Assembly: GCA_030950375.1 (NCBI GenBank)
Contig: JAUZRN010000023.1
Coordinates: forward strand, 1-61,727
Source of the DNA: Rhodothermus sp.
GTDB lineage: Bacteria > Bacteroidota > Rhodothermia > Rhodothermales > Rhodothermaceae
Length of the DNA stretch: 61,727 nt
Direction: 5' to 3'
The position numbers were made by a program, and so were the translations under genes. The first letter of the stretch is position 1. Each line of letters begins with the position of its first letter. The notes beneath the pieces are model-generated. The model searched no databases. It was not told where the DNA came from and saw only the letters and a list, made by a program, of their open reading frames with translations. This document shows, piece by piece, positions 27,650-38,860 of the stretch.

Positions 27650-29251
27650 ATGCCCGAGCGCTATCAGTTCGACTTCCTGGTTATCGGGAGTGGCATCGCG
27701 GGTCTGACGTTTGCCCTGCGCGTGGCCAACCATGGCTCAGTAGCTCTTGTGACTAAAAAGGAAAGCGTCGAATCCAACACGAATTACGCGCAGGGGGGCA
27801 TCGCGGCCGTCATGGATGCGGCCGACTCGTTTGAGCAACATGTGCAGGATACGCTCGAAGCAGGGGCAGGATTATGTGATCGCGAGGTAGTGGAGACCGT
27901 GGTGCGGGAAGGCCCGGAGCGGATTCGTGAGTTGATTGCGCTCGGGGCTCAGTTTACCTATGAGAACGGACGACTTCACCTGGGGCGTGAGGGCGGACAT
28001 TCGCGGAATCGTATTGTGCACGCCGCTGATGCGACGGGCCGTGAGGTTGAGCGGACCTTGCTGGCGCACGTGCGGGCCCATCCCAACATCCACATCTTTG
28101 AATACCACTATGCCGTCGATCTGATCACCGAACATCATTTGGGGCAGTACGTCTCGCGTCTGCGTCCCGACATTCACTGCTTCGGAGCGTACGTGTTGGA
28201 TGAGCGTGCGGATGTTGTACATACGTTTCTGGCAAAAGCGACTTTGCTGGCTACCGGCGGCTCCGGCCAGGTGTACCTGCACACCACCAATCCGTTGGTA
28301 GCCACGGGCGACGGGGTTGCCATGGCCTATCGGGCCAAGGCTCGTGTGGCCAACATGGAGTTTATTCAGTTCCATCCGACCACGCTTTTTGATCCAGAAG
28401 GCACGGAAGATCGTTCGTTCTTGATCAGCGAAGCTGTGCGGGGAGAGGGAGCGCGGCTTTACAATCTGGCCGGCGAACGCTTCATGCTCCAGTATGATCG
28501 GCGGGCTGAGCTGGCGCCTCGCGACATTGTAGCCCGTGCCATTGACGATCAGCTCAAGCGGCGTGGTGAGCCGCATGTATGGCTGGACATTTCGCATCGG
28601 CCGGCCGAGGAGATCAAGCGGCGCTTTCCGAACATCTATCAAACCCTGCTGCGCTATGGCATCGACATGACGCAGCAACCCATCCCGGTAGTACCGGCAG
28701 CGCACTATCAGTGCGGGGGCGTGCTGACTGACCTGCACGGTCGTACCACGATCCATGGGCTCTACGCAGCTGGTGAAGTGGCCTGCACGGGGTTACACGG
28801 GGCCAACCGGCTGGCCAGTAACTCGCTGCTGGAGGCCCTGGTTTTTGCGCGGCGTGCGGCCGAAGACGCCATACAGTACGTTCAGGCACAGACCTGGCGT
28901 ACGGACGTGCCCGCCTGGGATGATCGGGGCACTGAGCGTCCGCAGGAATGGGTGCTCATTTCGCACAATCGGGATGAATTGCGCCGGATTATGTGGGATT
29001 ATGTGGGCATCGTACGCTCGCAACTTCGTCTGGAGCGCGCGCTGCGCCGTACCCGTTTGCTCTACGAAGAAACAGAGGACTTCTACCGGCGGGCTCGGCT
29101 TTCGCCGGGATTGTGTGAGCTGCGCAACATGATTGCCGTCGCCTATCTGATTATTCGAAGTGCGCAGATGCGGCGTGAAAGCCGCGGGTTGCACTATATG
29201 CTGGACTATCCCGAACCCGTCGAAAGCGAACGGAGACCCACGCTGGTCTGA
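27650..29251 (+). CDS. nadB: L-aspartate oxidase
   Basis: NadB oxidises L-aspartate to iminoaspartate, the first step of de novo NAD synthesis. The FAD motif VIGSGIAGLTFAL is at residues 11-23. ESNTNYAQGGIAAV, GREGGHSRNRIVHAADATG and the ATGGSGQVYLHTTNP segment are family signatures, and YQCGGVLTDLHGRTTIHGLYAAGEVACTG follows (all read as conserved blocks). The length (533) is normal. No nadA or nadC is in the window. Two terminator hairpins follow. Confidence 0.95.
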   Translation: MPERYQFDFLVIGSGIAGLTFALRVANHGSVALVTKKESVESNTNYAQGGIAAVMDAADSFEQHVQDTLEAGAGLCDREVVETVVREGPERIRELIALGAQFTYENGRLHLGREGGHSRNRIVHAADATGREVERTLLAHVRAHPNIHIFEYHYAVDLITEHHLGQYVSRLRPDIHCFGAYVLDERADVVHTFLAKATLLATGGSGQVYLHTTNPLVATGDGVAMAYRAKARVANMEFIQFHPTTLFDPEGTEDRSFLISEAVRGEGARLYNLAGERFMLQYDRRAELAPRDIVARAIDDQLKRRGEPHVWLDISHRPAEEIKRRFPNIYQTLLRYGIDMTQQPIPVVPAAHYQCGGVLTDLHGRTTIHGLYAAGEVACTGLHGANRLASNSLLEALVFARRAAEDAIQYVQAQTWRTDVPAWDDRGTERPQEWVLISHNRDELRRIMWDYVGIVRSQLRLERALRRTRLLYEETEDFYRRARLSPGLCELRNMIAVAYLIIRSAQMRRESRGLHYMLDYPEPVESERRPTLV

Positions 29252-29336
29252 GGAACCCGCTTCGCAGGCGGTCGTTTATCCGTCGGAAGTGAGCGGGTTG
29301 TAGGGTCGCCTCCACGGAACGGAGTCGGTGTGTACG

Positions 29337-29364
29337 AAAAGGGGGGCTCAAGCCGCCCTTTTTT
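29337..29364 (+). terminator. First terminator hairpin after nadB
   Basis: AAAAGGGGGGC pairs with GCCGCCCTTTT over an 11-bp stem with one G-G mismatch and a 4-base loop, ending in six T. It probably ends the prfB-nadB transcript. Confidence 0.75.
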
Positions 29365-29385
29365 CGTTCAACCCGCTCAGGTAGT

Positions 29386-29418
29386 AACGCCCGGCCGTCC
29401 GTGGTGCGGGCGTTTTTT
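29386..29418 (+). terminator. Second terminator hairpin, 17 bases before rimP
   Basis: AACGCCCG (29386-29393) pairs with CGGGCGTT (29407-29414), followed by six T. Its place directly before rimP, the first gene of the nusA operon, makes it a possible attenuator rather than only a second stop. Confidence 0.75.
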
Positions 29419-29434
29419 ACAGCGGAGAACGACG

Positions 29435-29917
29435 ATGATGCAAGCAGCATACGGGATGTCGGCGCTGATCGAGCAGATCCGCGCCCGGGTTGAAGAGGTT
29501 TTGCAGGGGACGTCGTTCTTTCTGATTGATGTTGTTGTGCGCGGCCGACGAGGGGCGCCTGTGGTTGAGATCTATATTGACGGCGACCACGGCCCCTCAC
29601 TTCGGGACCTGGAGCACTTGAGTCGAGAGATCGGTTTTTTACTCGATAGTGATGAACTTTTGCCCGGCTCGTACACGCTGAATGTGTCCTCGCCGGGCGT
29701 TGATCGGCCGCTGGTGCATCCCCGACAGTACCCTAAACATGTGGGGCGCGAGTTGGAGGTGCAGCTGGTGGCTGCCGAAGAAGGATTGGCTGAGCGACTG
29801 CGCGGGACGTTGCGGCAGGCCGATGCCGAAGCGATTGAGCTGCAACTTCCCGACGGATCGCAACGCCGATTGCGCTATGAAGAAATTCAAACGGCCCGCG
29901 TCTGTCTGCCCTGGTAA
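29435..29917 (+). CDS. rimP: Ribosome maturation factor RimP
   Basis: RimP helps assemble the 30S subunit. The product (160 residues from the first of two ATGs) shows VVEIYIDGDHGPSLRDLEHLSREIGFLLD and NVSSPGVDRPLVHPRQYPKHVGRE, both family blocks, and ends with an SH3-like C-terminal domain. The open frame extends upstream through the two terminators, so the ATG at 29435 is the sensible start. It heads the conserved operon rimP-nusA-infB-rbfA-truB. Confidence 0.93.
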   Translation: MMQAAYGMSALIEQIRARVEEVLQGTSFFLIDVVVRGRRGAPVVEIYIDGDHGPSLRDLEHLSREIGFLLDSDELLPGSYTLNVSSPGVDRPLVHPRQYPKHVGRELEVQLVAAEEGLAERLRGTLRQADAEAIELQLPDGSQRRLRYEEIQTARVCLPW

Positions 29918-29948
29918 GGCGGGCCCTAAAGCCGTTGACAGGTGAGCC

Positions 29949-31214
29949 ATGCAGAACAGCGAGCTGGTATCTTCCTTTGCGGAGATTGCCCACTCAAAGG
30001 GCATCGATCGGGATACCCTCCAGTTGATCGTCGAGGATGTCTTCCGGGCCATGATCCGGAAGCGCTATGGATCGGACGAAGCATTCGAGATCATCTTTAA
30101 CCCGGATCATGGCGATATCCAGATCCTCCACATTCGGGAAGTTGTGCCCGACTGGGAGCTGGAGGATCCCGTTACCCAGATTGAGCTGAGTGAGGCGCGC
30201 AAGATTGATCCCGACTTTGAAGTCGGTGACGAAGTGGCCAGCGAACTCAATATTTCTGAGTTCGGGCGACGGGCGATTATGACGGCGCGCCAGACGTTCA
30301 GCCAGCGCATTCGGGATCTGGAAAAAGAAAAGATCTATCAGGAGTATTCAGAGCTCGTCGGTGAGATCGTGGTCGGCGAGATCTACCAGATCCGTCGACG
30401 CGAAGTGCTGGTCATGCACAATCGCACAGAGCTCATCCTGCCGCGTGAAGAACAGATTCCACGGGATCGCTATCGCAAGGGGGATACGCTGCGGGCCGTG
30501 GTCAAAGAAGTGCGGCGTGAGTCCGGTGGTGCACCGCAGGTGATTATCAGTCGCGCCGATCCGGTCTTTCTGGAGCGGCTGCTTGAGCTTGAGGTGCCCG
30601 AGATCGAAGAGGGGATCGTGGAGATTAAAAAGATCGTGCGGGAGCCCGGCGAGCGCGCCAAGGTCGCAGTGGTCAGCCATGATGAGCGCGTGGATCCGGT
30701 TGGTGCCTGCGTGGGACTCCGCGGCAATCGGATCTATGCAGTTGTACGTGAGCTTGCCAACGAAAACATCGACGTGATTGAATGGTCCGACGATCCCCGT
30801 GAGCTGATCAAGCGGGCGCTTGCGCCGGCCAAGCCGCTTTCGGTAACGCTTAATGAGGAGGTTGATCCGCCACGTGCCAAGGTGGTTGTACGGGCAGAAG
30901 AGGTCAGTCAGGCGATCGGCCGTGGGGGCGTCAACATTCGGTTGGCGTCACGTCTGACCGGTTACGAACTGGATGTCTATCGTGAGATTCTGCCAGACGA
31001 AGAAGATATTGAGATTGAAGAGTTTGCGGACGAGCTGGATGCGTCGATCATTGCGCGTCTGCGTGAGATCGGTTGCGATACAGCCCGGGCCGTACTGGAT
31101 CTGTCGCTTGAAGAGCTGATGCGGCGTTCCGGGCTTGATGAGGAAACCGCACGGCGCGTGATGGATGTCATTCGCTCGGAGTTTGAAGAAGATGAAGAAG
31201 AACTGGAAGGCTAA
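29949..31214 (+). CDS. nusA: Transcription elongation/termination factor NusA
   Basis: NusA binds RNA polymerase and RNA and modulates pausing and termination. The 421-residue protein has the N-terminal polymerase-binding domain (residues 1-130), an S1 domain (about 135-205, [31 protein letters not shown] as a block) and two KH domains ([21 protein letters not shown] and [22 protein letters not shown]). It ends in an acidic helix-hairpin-helix-like tail. It follows rimP by 31 bases. Confidence 0.96.
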   Translation: MQNSELVSSFAEIAHSKGIDRDTLQLIVEDVFRAMIRKRYGSDEAFEIIFNPDHGDIQILHIREVVPDWELEDPVTQIELSEARKIDPDFEVGDEVASELNISEFGRRAIMTARQTFSQRIRDLEKEKIYQEYSELVGEIVVGEIYQIRRREVLVMHNRTELILPREEQIPRDRYRKGDTLRAVVKEVRRESGGAPQVIISRADPVFLERLLELEVPEIEEGIVEIKKIVREPGERAKVAVVSHDERVDPVGACVGLRGNRIYAVVRELANENIDVIEWSDDPRELIKRALAPAKPLSVTLNEEVDPPRAKVVVRAEEVSQAIGRGGVNIRLASRLTGYELDVYREILPDEEDIEIEEFADELDASIIARLREIGCDTARAVLDLSLEELMRRSGLDEETARRVMDVIRSEFEEDEEELEG

Positions 31215-31246
31215 CCGCCGATAGAGGCAGGACGCACCAGGCGCTT

Positions 31247-34015
31247 ATGGCAAAGAAGTTTAAAATTCGGCTTTTTAAGCTGGCCCGTGAGCTGAACGTT
31301 GGCATCGACACGATTGAGCAGCAGCTCAAGGAGCTGGGCTATGCCCGGGCCCTCTCGGGTCGGGGAGCCAATGCTGTGTTGGAAGATGAGGCAGCCTATG
31401 AGGCGCTGCTGGAGGCATTTGCTCACGACCGAGAGATGGCAGCCCGGCTCAAGGAATTGCGAGAGGCCCGGGGTGAAGCGGCTCGTGCCGCCAAGGTTGA
31501 GCCGGAGCCTCCAGCGACTGAAGAAGTGGAGGAGGCGGAAGCAGATGGGGCGTATGCGGAAACGGAAGCAGTGACAACGACCGAGGAGGTAGTTCCTGAA
31601 GCGGTCGATGAAGCCGTAGCGGTTGAGGTTCAGGAGCCCGCTGAAGCGTCCGAAGCGCCCGCTGAAGCTACGGATGAAGTAGTAGAGGAGCCCGAGACAG
31701 GGGAGGAGGTAGAAGTTGAAGAGGCAGCTGAAGAAACCGCTGAAGAAACGACAGAAGTTGCCGAGTCGATTGAAGCAACCGGTCCGGAGGTTCAGGAGGA
31801 CATATCAGAGACGGAGACGCCGGTTGTTGAAGCCGAGACCATAACAGCTCCTGAGACCGAGCAAGCAGAAGAGGACGAAGTCATTCGGGCGCAACGCTAT
31901 CAGCTTCAGGGGGCTAAAGTCATTGGTAAGATTGATCTCTCCAAGCTTGAAGAAGACGATGCACGACCTGGCAAGCGCAAGCGTAAACGCAAGCGTAAGG
32001 CGAAGCCAGCGCCGGAAGCGGTAGCCAAGGTGACCGTTGAAGAGGACGAGCCAGAAAAGCCACGTGCCAAGCGCAAACGCAAGCGCAAACGTATTCGTCG
32101 GGTTGATGAGGAGGAGGTTGAGCAGTCGCTTCAGGAAACGCTACGCGAGCTGGAGCAGGGCGTCAGTCGCATTCGTCAGCGACGCCGTCGAGAGCGCCGG
32201 GAGCGTCATGCCCAGGAACGCGAACGTGAAGCGCAGCAGGAAGCGCAGGAGGCACGTAAGCTGCGCGTCACGGAATATATTTCTACAGGCGAGCTGGCCG
32301 AATTGATGGGGGTCGATGTCAGCGAGGTGATCTCGGCGCTTTTCAATGCAGGCATGATTGTCTCGATCAATCAGCGGCTGGACGCCGACACGATCCAGTT
32401 TGTGGCTGATGAATTCGGCTACGAGGTTGAGTTCATCACCGACTATAACGAACTGGAGATCGAAATCCCCGAGGACCGTCCGGAAGATCTTCGGCCCCGG
32501 GCGCCCATTGTCACGGTGATGGGGCATGTCGACCATGGGAAGACGTCTTTGTTGGACTATATCCGCAATACAAACGTGGTGGCTGGTGAGGCGGGGGGCA
32601 TCACGCAGCATATCGGAGCGTACCATGTAGAACTGCCGGATGGGCGACACCTTACGTTTCTGGACACGCCGGGACATGAGGCCTTTACGGCCATGCGGGC
32701 ACGCGGTGCGAAGGTGACCGACATTGTGATTCTGGTGGTGGCTGCCGACGATGGGGTGATGCCTCAGACGGTTGAAGCCATCAACCATGCCAAGGCGGCT
32801 GGCGTGCCCATTGTCGTGGCCATTACCAAGATCGATAAGCCGGAGGCCAATCCGCAGCGCGTCATGCAACAGCTGGCCGAAAACGGGGTGCTGGTTGAGC
32901 AGTACGGGGGACAGGTGCAGTGTGCGCTGGTATCGGCCAAGACCGGGGAGGGTGTCGATGATCTGCTGGAAAAGGTGCTGCTGGAAGCGGAGCTACACGA
33001 GCTGAAGGCGAACCCCAACCGTCCAGCTGTTGGGACCATTATCGAGAGCCGGGTAGAAAAAGGGCGGGGCAATGTGGCTACGGTACTGGTTCAGAATGGG
33101 ACGCTCCGGGTAGGTGATCCGTTTGTGGCCGGGGTAACCAGTGGTCGGGTACGGGCGATGTTTGATGAGCGCGGAAAGCGGGTCAGGGAGGCTGGTCCAT
33201 CGATTCCAGTCCTGGTGCTTGGTTTTGATGAGTTGCCCGAGGTGGGCGACCAGTTTGTGGTCATGCCCGATGAGAAAGAAGCGCGCGCCATTGCTCAGAA
33301 GCGGCAGCAGATCCGCCGGGAGCAGATGCTACGCAAACAGCGTCGCATTTCGCTGGATGAAATCAGCCGGCGGATGGCCCAGGGCGGTTCCCTGAAGGAG
33401 CTGAACCTGATTATCAAGGGCGATGTCGCCGGATCGGTCGAGGCATTGACCGATGCCCTGCTGAAGCTTTCGACCGACGAGGTGGCTGTGAATATTATTC
33501 ATGGCGGTGTGGGCGCAATCACAGAAAGCGATGTAATGCTGGCGTCGGCCTCCGATGCGATCATCATTGGCTTTCAGGTGCGCCCGAGCAGTAGCGCGCG
33601 CCAGCTGGCCGAACGTGAGCATGTGGACATCCGGCTTTATTCAGTCATCTATCAGGCGATCGAGGAAGTGCGCGACGCGCTGGAGGGGCTCCTTTCGCCC
33701 GAGAAGACCGAACAGGTGGTGGGCGTGGCCGAGGTGCGCGAAACCTTCAAGATCCCGAAAGTGGGTACGGTGGCAGGTTGCCGTGTGGTCGAAGGGCGTA
33801 TCCGCCGGGGCGATCGCGTGCGGGTCATTCGCGATGGGGTGGTGATCTACGAAGGCACCATTTCGTCGCTCAGGCGCTTCAAAGATGACGTGCGGGAGGT
33901 GCAAAGCGGCTATGAGTGTGGGGTAGGGATTGAGAATTTCAACGACATCAAGGTGGGGGACCAGATCGAAGCCTTTGAAATTGTCGAACAGCGGCGCAAA
34001 CTGGAGGTCCGATGA
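31247..34015 (+). CDS. infB: Translation initiation factor IF-2
   Basis: IF-2 is the GTPase that brings fMet-tRNA to the ribosome. At 922 residues it has a long N-terminal part: a short IF2-N helix domain (residues 1-45), a Glu/Ala/Val-rich acidic region (about 75-220), and two Lys-Arg repeats (KRKRKRKRK near 245 and 280). The second IF2-N domain follows. The G domain begins near 427 with [12 protein letters not shown], then [15 protein letters not shown] and NKxD-type [11 protein letters not shown]. Beta-barrel and C-terminal domains complete it. Its stop overlaps the rbfA start (ATGA). Confidence 0.97.
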   Translation: MAKKFKIRLFKLARELNVGIDTIEQQLKELGYARALSGRGANAVLEDEAAYEALLEAFAHDREMAARLKELREARGEAARAAKVEPEPPATEEVEEAEADGAYAETEAVTTTEEVVPEAVDEAVAVEVQEPAEASEAPAEATDEVVEEPETGEEVEVEEAAEETAEETTEVAESIEATGPEVQEDISETETPVVEAETITAPETEQAEEDEVIRAQRYQLQGAKVIGKIDLSKLEEDDARPGKRKRKRKRKAKPAPEAVAKVTVEEDEPEKPRAKRKRKRKRIRRVDEEEVEQSLQETLRELEQGVSRIRQRRRRERRERHAQEREREAQQEAQEARKLRVTEYISTGELAELMGVDVSEVISALFNAGMIVSINQRLDADTIQFVADEFGYEVEFITDYNELEIEIPEDRPEDLRPRAPIVTVMGHVDHGKTSLLDYIRNTNVVAGEAGGITQHIGAYHVELPDGRHLTFLDTPGHEAFTAMRARGAKVTDIVILVVAADDGVMPQTVEAINHAKAAGVPIVVAITKIDKPEANPQRVMQQLAENGVLVEQYGGQVQCALVSAKTGEGVDDLLEKVLLEAELHELKANPNRPAVGTIIESRVEKGRGNVATVLVQNGTLRVGDPFVAGVTSGRVRAMFDERGKRVREAGPSIPVLVLGFDELPEVGDQFVVMPDEKEARAIAQKRQQIRREQMLRKQRRISLDEISRRMAQGGSLKELNLIIKGDVAGSVEALTDALLKLSTDEVAVNIIHGGVGAITESDVMLASASDAIIIGFQVRPSSSARQLAEREHVDIRLYSVIYQAIEEVRDALEGLLSPEKTEQVVGVAEVRETFKIPKVGTVAGCRVVEGRIRRGDRVRVIRDGVVIYEGTISSLRRFKDDVREVQSGYECGVGIENFNDIKVGDQIEAFEIVEQRRKLEVR

Positions 34016-34392
34016 GCAGCAGCATTCGGGTGCAGCGTGTGGGCAGCCTGCTCAAGCGTGAGCTGGCCGATATTTTGCAGCACGAGTTCGGGGATCAGCT
34101 GCCTCCTATGACCACAGTCACGGATGTACAACCGACGCGGGATCTGTCCATTGCTAAGGTGTACGTGAGTATCTATGCGCCTGCGGAACAAAAGCAGGCC
34201 GCATTTCGACGTCTTCAGGAACTGACGCCCCAGATTCGGACCGTCCTGGCGCAACGTATTCGACACCAGATGCGCTTCATGCCCGAGCTTCGCTTTATTC
34301 TGGATGAGACCATGGAACGGGCGCAGCGGGTTGAAGAGCTGCTGGCACGCATTCGCGAAGAGCGGGCCCGCCGTGAAGGTCAGACCTCCTGA
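34012..34392 (+). CDS. rbfA: Ribosome-binding factor A
   Basis: RbfA binds the 30S precursor and aids 16S rRNA maturation. The 126-residue protein has [20 protein letters not shown] at the N-terminus, the [20 protein letters not shown] beta strand block, and the ending [19 protein letters not shown] typical of the KH-like fold. It overlaps infB by four bases and precedes truB by three. Confidence 0.94.
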   Translation: MSSSIRVQRVGSLLKRELADILQHEFGDQLPPMTTVTDVQPTRDLSIAKVYVSIYAPAEQKQAAFRRLQELTPQIRTVLAQRIRHQMRFMPELRFILDETMERAQRVEELLARIREERARREGQTS

Positions 34393-34395
34393 TCT

Positions 34396-35151
34396 ATGTC
34401 CGTACCACTCCTGGAAAGTCCGGACCATCTGGTTTATGGTTATCCGCGCCTGCCCGATCGGTGGGAGGCGGCTGTTCTACTGATTGATAAACCCCGTGGA
34501 CTTACTTCTTTTGATGTGATTCGTCGGCTTCGGAAGTTGTTGCGCGTGCGCAAAATCGGGCACGCTGGTACACTCGACCCGCTGGCCACGGGCCTGCTTA
34601 TCTGTCTGGTAGGGCGTGCGACACGCTGGATGACCTACTTTATGGCTCAGGATAAGGAATACGAGGGGGTTTTGCGCCTTGGTGAGATTACGCCATCCTA
34701 TGATGCTGAGACCGAAGTGATAGCGCGTCGCCCCTGGGAGCATCTGACGGATGAAGATCTGGAGCGTGTCCGACAGCAGTTTGTGGGCGAGCTTGTGCAG
34801 CAGGTGCCTGCCTATTCGGCGGTGAAAGTTAAAGGAAAAAGGCTTTACAAGCAGGTACGTACGGGTCAGGTGGTGGATCTTCCGCGTCGTCGTGTTCAGA
34901 TCTATGCGTTTGATCTGCTGGGGCGTGAGGGCCCTGATGTAACCTTCCGGGTGCATTGTTCGAAGGGCACCTATATTCGCAGCCTGGTGCATGACTTCGG
35001 GCAGGCGCTGGGATGTGGTGCGCATCTGGTGGCGCTCCGTCGTACACGCTCAGGGCCTTATCGCGTGGAACAGGCCTGGACCCTGGAAGCTCTGGCCGAG
35101 GCGCTGAAAGCACGGGCGTTGATACCTCCGGAGCGAAGCCATGAGGTTTGA
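34396..35151 (+). CDS. truB: tRNA pseudouridine-55 synthase
   Basis: TruB makes pseudouridine 55 in the T-loop of tRNA. LLIDKPRGLTSFDVIRRLRK and the catalytic block GHAGTLDPLATGLLI with its aspartate are clear, followed by YEGVLRLGEITPSYDAET and AYSAVKVKGKRLYKQVRTG. The protein is 251 residues, so the C-terminal PUA domain found in some family members is short or absent. It overlaps ribF by 11 bases. Confidence 0.95.
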   Translation: MSVPLLESPDHLVYGYPRLPDRWEAAVLLIDKPRGLTSFDVIRRLRKLLRVRKIGHAGTLDPLATGLLICLVGRATRWMTYFMAQDKEYEGVLRLGEITPSYDAETEVIARRPWEHLTDEDLERVRQQFVGELVQQVPAYSAVKVKGKRLYKQVRTGQVVDLPRRRVQIYAFDLLGREGPDVTFRVHCSKGTYIRSLVHDFGQALGCGAHLVALRRTRSGPYRVEQAWTLEALAEALKARALIPPERSHEV

Positions 35152-36079
35152 GCGTGGACTGGAGCAAGTATCGCATGATGCACGCTCGGTGGTGACCGTT
35201 GGCACCTTCGACGGCGTGCACCAGGGCCATCGGGCCGTGTTGCAGTTTCTGATGGGTCGGGCCCAGGAGCGCAATGGCGTCAGTACCGTGCTCAGTTTTG
35301 ATCCGCATCCGCGCGAGGTGTTGCGTGGAGAGCCGGTTCCTTTGCTGACAACGATAGAGGAGCGGGCCGAGCTGCTGGCCGAACTGGGCATTGACCGGTT
35401 TATTGTGCTCCCCTTTACGCCGGCGTTGGCTGCGATGCCAGCACGCCGATTTGTTGAAGAAATCCTCGTGCGTCGCATCGGGCTGCAAGCGATCTGTGTG
35501 GGCTACGATCATACGTTTGGACGTAACCGGGAGGGCAACGTCGCGCTGTTGCAGCAGCTGGGACCGCGGTACGGCTTTGCGGTCGATGTCATTCCTCCGC
35601 AGGTAGTGGATGATCGTACTGTTTCATCTACGCTGATCCGGACACTCCTGGTACGTGAGGGCGCAGTGCGCCAGGCGGCCGCATTGCTGGGACGGCCCTA
35701 CATGCTCCAGGCGACCGTGGTGCGTGGAGATGGACGTGGGCGCATGCTGGGATTCCCGACAGCGAACCTGCACCCTGTACATCCACGTAAGCTGATACCG
35801 CGCAACGGCGTCTATGCCGTTCGGGTGTGGTTACCCGAAACAACAACACCCAGAGATGGCATGATGAACATCGGCATGCGTCCCACGTTTGCCGGCGAAC
35901 GACGTACGCTGGAAGTCCATGTTCTGGACTTCGAAGGCGACCTGTACGGGCAGCAGATTCGGATAGACTTTATCGAGCGTCTTCGGGACGAGCAACGCTT
36001 TCCCTCTGTCGAGGCGCTTCGGGAGCAACTTTTTCGCGACCGCCAGCGTTGTATGGAAGTACTGCGGGCCTCAGTATGA
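35141..36079 (+). CDS. ribF: Bifunctional riboflavin kinase / FMN adenylyltransferase
   Basis: RibF converts riboflavin to FMN and then FAD. The N-terminal nucleotidyltransferase domain shows VTVGTFDGVHQGHRAVL and VLSFDPHPREVL, then VGYDHTFGRNREGN. The C-terminal kinase domain begins near residue 185 with GRPYMLQATVVRGDGRGRMLGFPTANL. The length (312) is normal. It is the last gene of the rimP operon by spacing. Its start lies within the end of truB. Confidence 0.95.
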   Translation: MRFERGLEQVSHDARSVVTVGTFDGVHQGHRAVLQFLMGRAQERNGVSTVLSFDPHPREVLRGEPVPLLTTIEERAELLAELGIDRFIVLPFTPALAAMPARRFVEEILVRRIGLQAICVGYDHTFGRNREGNVALLQQLGPRYGFAVDVIPPQVVDDRTVSSTLIRTLLVREGAVRQAAALLGRPYMLQATVVRGDGRGRMLGFPTANLHPVHPRKLIPRNGVYAVRVWLPETTTPRDGMMNIGMRPTFAGERRTLEVHVLDFEGDLYGQQIRIDFIERLRDEQRFPSVEALREQLFRDRQRCMEVLRASV

Positions 36080-36165
36080 GGTCTTCTTTTTGACACGCGG
36101 CTTTATCGGGAGTTGCGGGTCAGCTTCTTTAGCATGGTATCAATCTAAAGAGGGGACCACAGCAC

Positions 36166-36432
36166 ATGATCAGCAAAGAACGCAAACGTGAACTGATTCG
36201 GAAGTACGGCGCTCACGAGCACGATACAGGGCGCCCCGAAGTACAGATAGCGATCTTTACTCACCGCATCAACGCATTGACCGAGCATCTAAAGCGCCAT
36301 CCCAAGGATTTTTCCACGCGCCGTGGCCTGCTGAAGCTGGTCGGTAAACGGCGTCGCCTGCTCAATTATCTCATGCGTGAAGACATTGAGCGTTACCGCG
36401 CAATTATTGAGGAGTTGGGCATTCGTAAGTAA
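36166..36432 (+). CDS. rpsO: Ribosomal protein S15
   Basis: S15 is a primary binder of 16S rRNA in the small subunit. The 88-residue protein has the full conserved pattern: [49 protein letters not shown] (one uninterrupted family block, residues 17-65 or so). It lies 86 bases after ribF and 74 bases before pnp, the same order as in E. coli. Confidence 0.97.
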   Translation: MISKERKRELIRKYGAHEHDTGRPEVQIAIFTHRINALTEHLKRHPKDFSTRRGLLKLVGKRRRLLNYLMREDIERYRAIIEELGIRK

Positions 36433-36441
36433 GCACGGGTC

Positions 36442-36467
36442 GGCGGCATCCCTGAGCGGATGCCGCC
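36442..36467 (+). promoter_or_regulatory. rpsO-pnp intergenic hairpin
   Basis: GGCGGCATCC and GGATGCCGCC form a perfect 10-bp stem with a 6-base loop. There is no T-run. In E. coli a hairpin in this gap is cut by RNase III and lets PNPase control its own mRNA. A similar role here is inference. Confidence 0.6.
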
Positions 36468-36506
36468 ACGCATATTGGGCCGTGGGGCCCACCAAAACGG
36501 TAGAGA

Positions 36507-38831
36507 ATGGCTATGATGACGCAGGCAACGATTCACGAGATTGAATTTGCCCCTGGGAAAACGCTGCGTCTGGAGACCGGGCGGCTGGCCAAGCAGGCCG
36601 ATGGGGCCGTGGTCGTCCGACAGGGCGATACCATGGTGCTCTGTACGGCCGTGCTGGCCGACGAGCCGCGGGAGGGACAGAGTTTTTTCCCGCTGACGGT
36701 AGAGTATCGGGAAAAATTTGCAGCAGGGGGTAAAATTCCTGGCGGCTTCATCAAGCGTGAAGGACGTCCGACGGATAAGGAAATCCTATCCTCACGCCTG
36801 ATTGACCGGGCAATCCGTCCGCTGTTTCCGGAGGGCTTTTTCCATGATGTGCAGATCATCTGCTATGTGATTTCTGCCGACGATCGGTATGATGCCGACG
36901 TGCTGGCGGGTACTGGTGCCTCGGCGGCGTTATTGCTGGCCGGCGCCCCGTTTGAGGGACCCATCGCCGAGGTGCGTGTAGGACGCATCGACGGTCAGTT
37001 TGTGGTCAATCCCTCGCTTCAGGAGCTGGAGCAGAGCGACATCAACCTGGTGGTGGCCGGCAAAGAGGACGCCATCGTGATGGTCGAGGGCGAAATGAAA
37101 GAGGTCAGTGAAGCAGATATGCTTGAAGCCCTCGAGGTGGCGCATGAGGCCATCCGCACGCTCTGCCGGGGACAGCTCGAATTCGTAAAAGCACATGGCC
37201 AGCCCGAGCCATTCGCCTACCAGGCAACAACGCTGCCGGAGGAGCTGGTGGCCCGCGTGCGTGAGCTGGCCGTGCCGAAGTTGGAGGCACACTTGCACGC
37301 ACCGTATGAGAAGCAGCGCTTTTACGAAGGACTGGAGCGAATCGGCGAGGAGACGGTTGCAACCCTGCTGAGCACGACCGATGAGGCGGGCCACCAGGTG
37401 CTGGCTGAGGCGACTCCTGAGGGCTGGACGGCCGATCAGATCCGGAAAGCTGTGGCGCAGGTAACCCGTGAGGTGATGCGCCAGATGATCCTGCGAGAAG
37501 GACGCCGGATCGATGGCCGCAGCCTGGAGGAGATCCGCCCCATCTGGATGGAGGTGGGATATCTGCCCCGGGTGCACGGATCGGCTATCTTTACCCGGGG
37601 CGAAACTCAGGTCATGGCTTCGGTAACGCTCGGCACGTCGAAAGACGTGCAGATGATTGACCAGATTTTCGTCACAGGCGATAAGCGTTTCTTCCTCCAC
37701 TACGAGTTTCCGCCTTTTTCCACAGGGGAGCTTCGGTTTCTGCGGGGGCCGGGACGTCGAGAGATTGGTCATGGTTATCTGGCCGAGCGGGCACTGGCCG
37801 CGGTACTGCCGGATGAATCTACGTTCCCCTATACGATTCGTGTGAATGCCGATGTGCTGGAGTCAAACGGCTCCTCGTCGATGGCCAGTGTATGTGCCGG
37901 CTCCCTGGCGCTTATGGACGCCGGTGTACCTGTAGCCAAGCATGTGGCCGGCGTGGCCATGGGCCTGATCAAAGAGGGAGACCAGGTGGCTATTCTGACC
38001 GACATTCTCGGTACGGAAGACCATCTGGGCGATATGGACTTTAAAGTGGCCGGCACGCGTGAGGGTATTACCGCCTGCCAGATGGATATCAAGATTGGTG
38101 GGTTGACGCGAGAGATTCTGCAACGCGCATTGGAGCAAGCGCGCCGTGCCCGGATGTATATCCTGGATCTGATGGAACAGACGATCGAAGCACCACGCCC
38201 GGAGCTGTCTCCCTATGCCCCACGGCTAACCCAGATCACCATCGATCCGGAATTCATTGGCGCCGTGATCGGTCCGGGCGGCCGTGTGGTCCAGGGGATT
38301 CAGCGCGAGACAGACACGACCATCGAGATCGAAGAGCGCGATGGGGTGGGGGTAGTTACGGTGGCAGCCACGAATCAGGAGAATGCCCGGCGCGCTATCG
38401 AAATGATCAAACAGATTGTCGCAGTGCCCGAGGTTGGGGCCGAATACGAGGGCATTGTGCGCAGCATTCAAAGCTTTGGCGCTATTGTGGAGATCATGCC
38501 CGGTAAGGAAGGGCTGCTCCACATCTCCGAACTGGATCATGGCTATGTCAAAGACATCCATGATTACCTGAAAGTAGGCGACAAAGTCCGGGTCAAGTTG
38601 ATCGAGATTCGTGAGGATGGCAAGCTGCGCCTCAGCCGCAAGGCTTTTCTGCCGCCGCCGGAACCTGAGGCAAAAAATGGCGAGCCGGCGCGTGCGCAGG
38701 TAGCCGGACGAAGTGGCGCGTCGACGCGCGGACGTGCTTCGGGACGTCCCCATGGCCCTGGCCACGGTCGGGGTGGTCGGGGAGGACGGGGACGCGGACC
38801 GGACCGTGGCCGGGGCGGCCGTCGCCATTAA
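36507..38831 (+). CDS. pnp: Polynucleotide phosphorylase
   Basis: PNPase degrades RNA 3' to 5' with phosphate, usually in the degradosome. The 774-residue protein has two RNase PH domains (first near residues 10-150, second near 325-460 with [20 protein letters not shown] and [14 protein letters not shown]). A KH domain follows near 575-630 ([26 protein letters not shown]), then an S1 domain near 645-715. The last 50 residues are Gly/Arg-rich, an RGG-like tail that may add RNA binding. A terminator follows. Confidence 0.97.
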   Translation: MAMMTQATIHEIEFAPGKTLRLETGRLAKQADGAVVVRQGDTMVLCTAVLADEPREGQSFFPLTVEYREKFAAGGKIPGGFIKREGRPTDKEILSSRLIDRAIRPLFPEGFFHDVQIICYVISADDRYDADVLAGTGASAALLLAGAPFEGPIAEVRVGRIDGQFVVNPSLQELEQSDINLVVAGKEDAIVMVEGEMKEVSEADMLEALEVAHEAIRTLCRGQLEFVKAHGQPEPFAYQATTLPEELVARVRELAVPKLEAHLHAPYEKQRFYEGLERIGEETVATLLSTTDEAGHQVLAEATPEGWTADQIRKAVAQVTREVMRQMILREGRRIDGRSLEEIRPIWMEVGYLPRVHGSAIFTRGETQVMASVTLGTSKDVQMIDQIFVTGDKRFFLHYEFPPFSTGELRFLRGPGRREIGHGYLAERALAAVLPDESTFPYTIRVNADVLESNGSSSMASVCAGSLALMDAGVPVAKHVAGVAMGLIKEGDQVAILTDILGTEDHLGDMDFKVAGTREGITACQMDIKIGGLTREILQRALEQARRARMYILDLMEQTIEAPRPELSPYAPRLTQITIDPEFIGAVIGPGGRVVQGIQRETDTTIEIEERDGVGVVTVAATNQENARRAIEMIKQIVAVPEVGAEYEGIVRSIQSFGAIVEIMPGKEGLLHISELDHGYVKDIHDYLKVGDKVRVKLIEIREDGKLRLSRKAFLPPPEPEAKNGEPARAQVAGRSGASTRGRASGRPHGPGHGRGGRGGRGRGPDRGRGGRRH

Positions 38832-38860
38832 GTGCCAGATTACACAGAGTGTGCTGGGTG

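Noticed and set aside
31500-31900. G-rich, repeat-like tract in infB as another skew site
   Set aside because: The composition follows from the Glu/Ala/Val-rich protein sequence and there is no copy of the 15-base motif.
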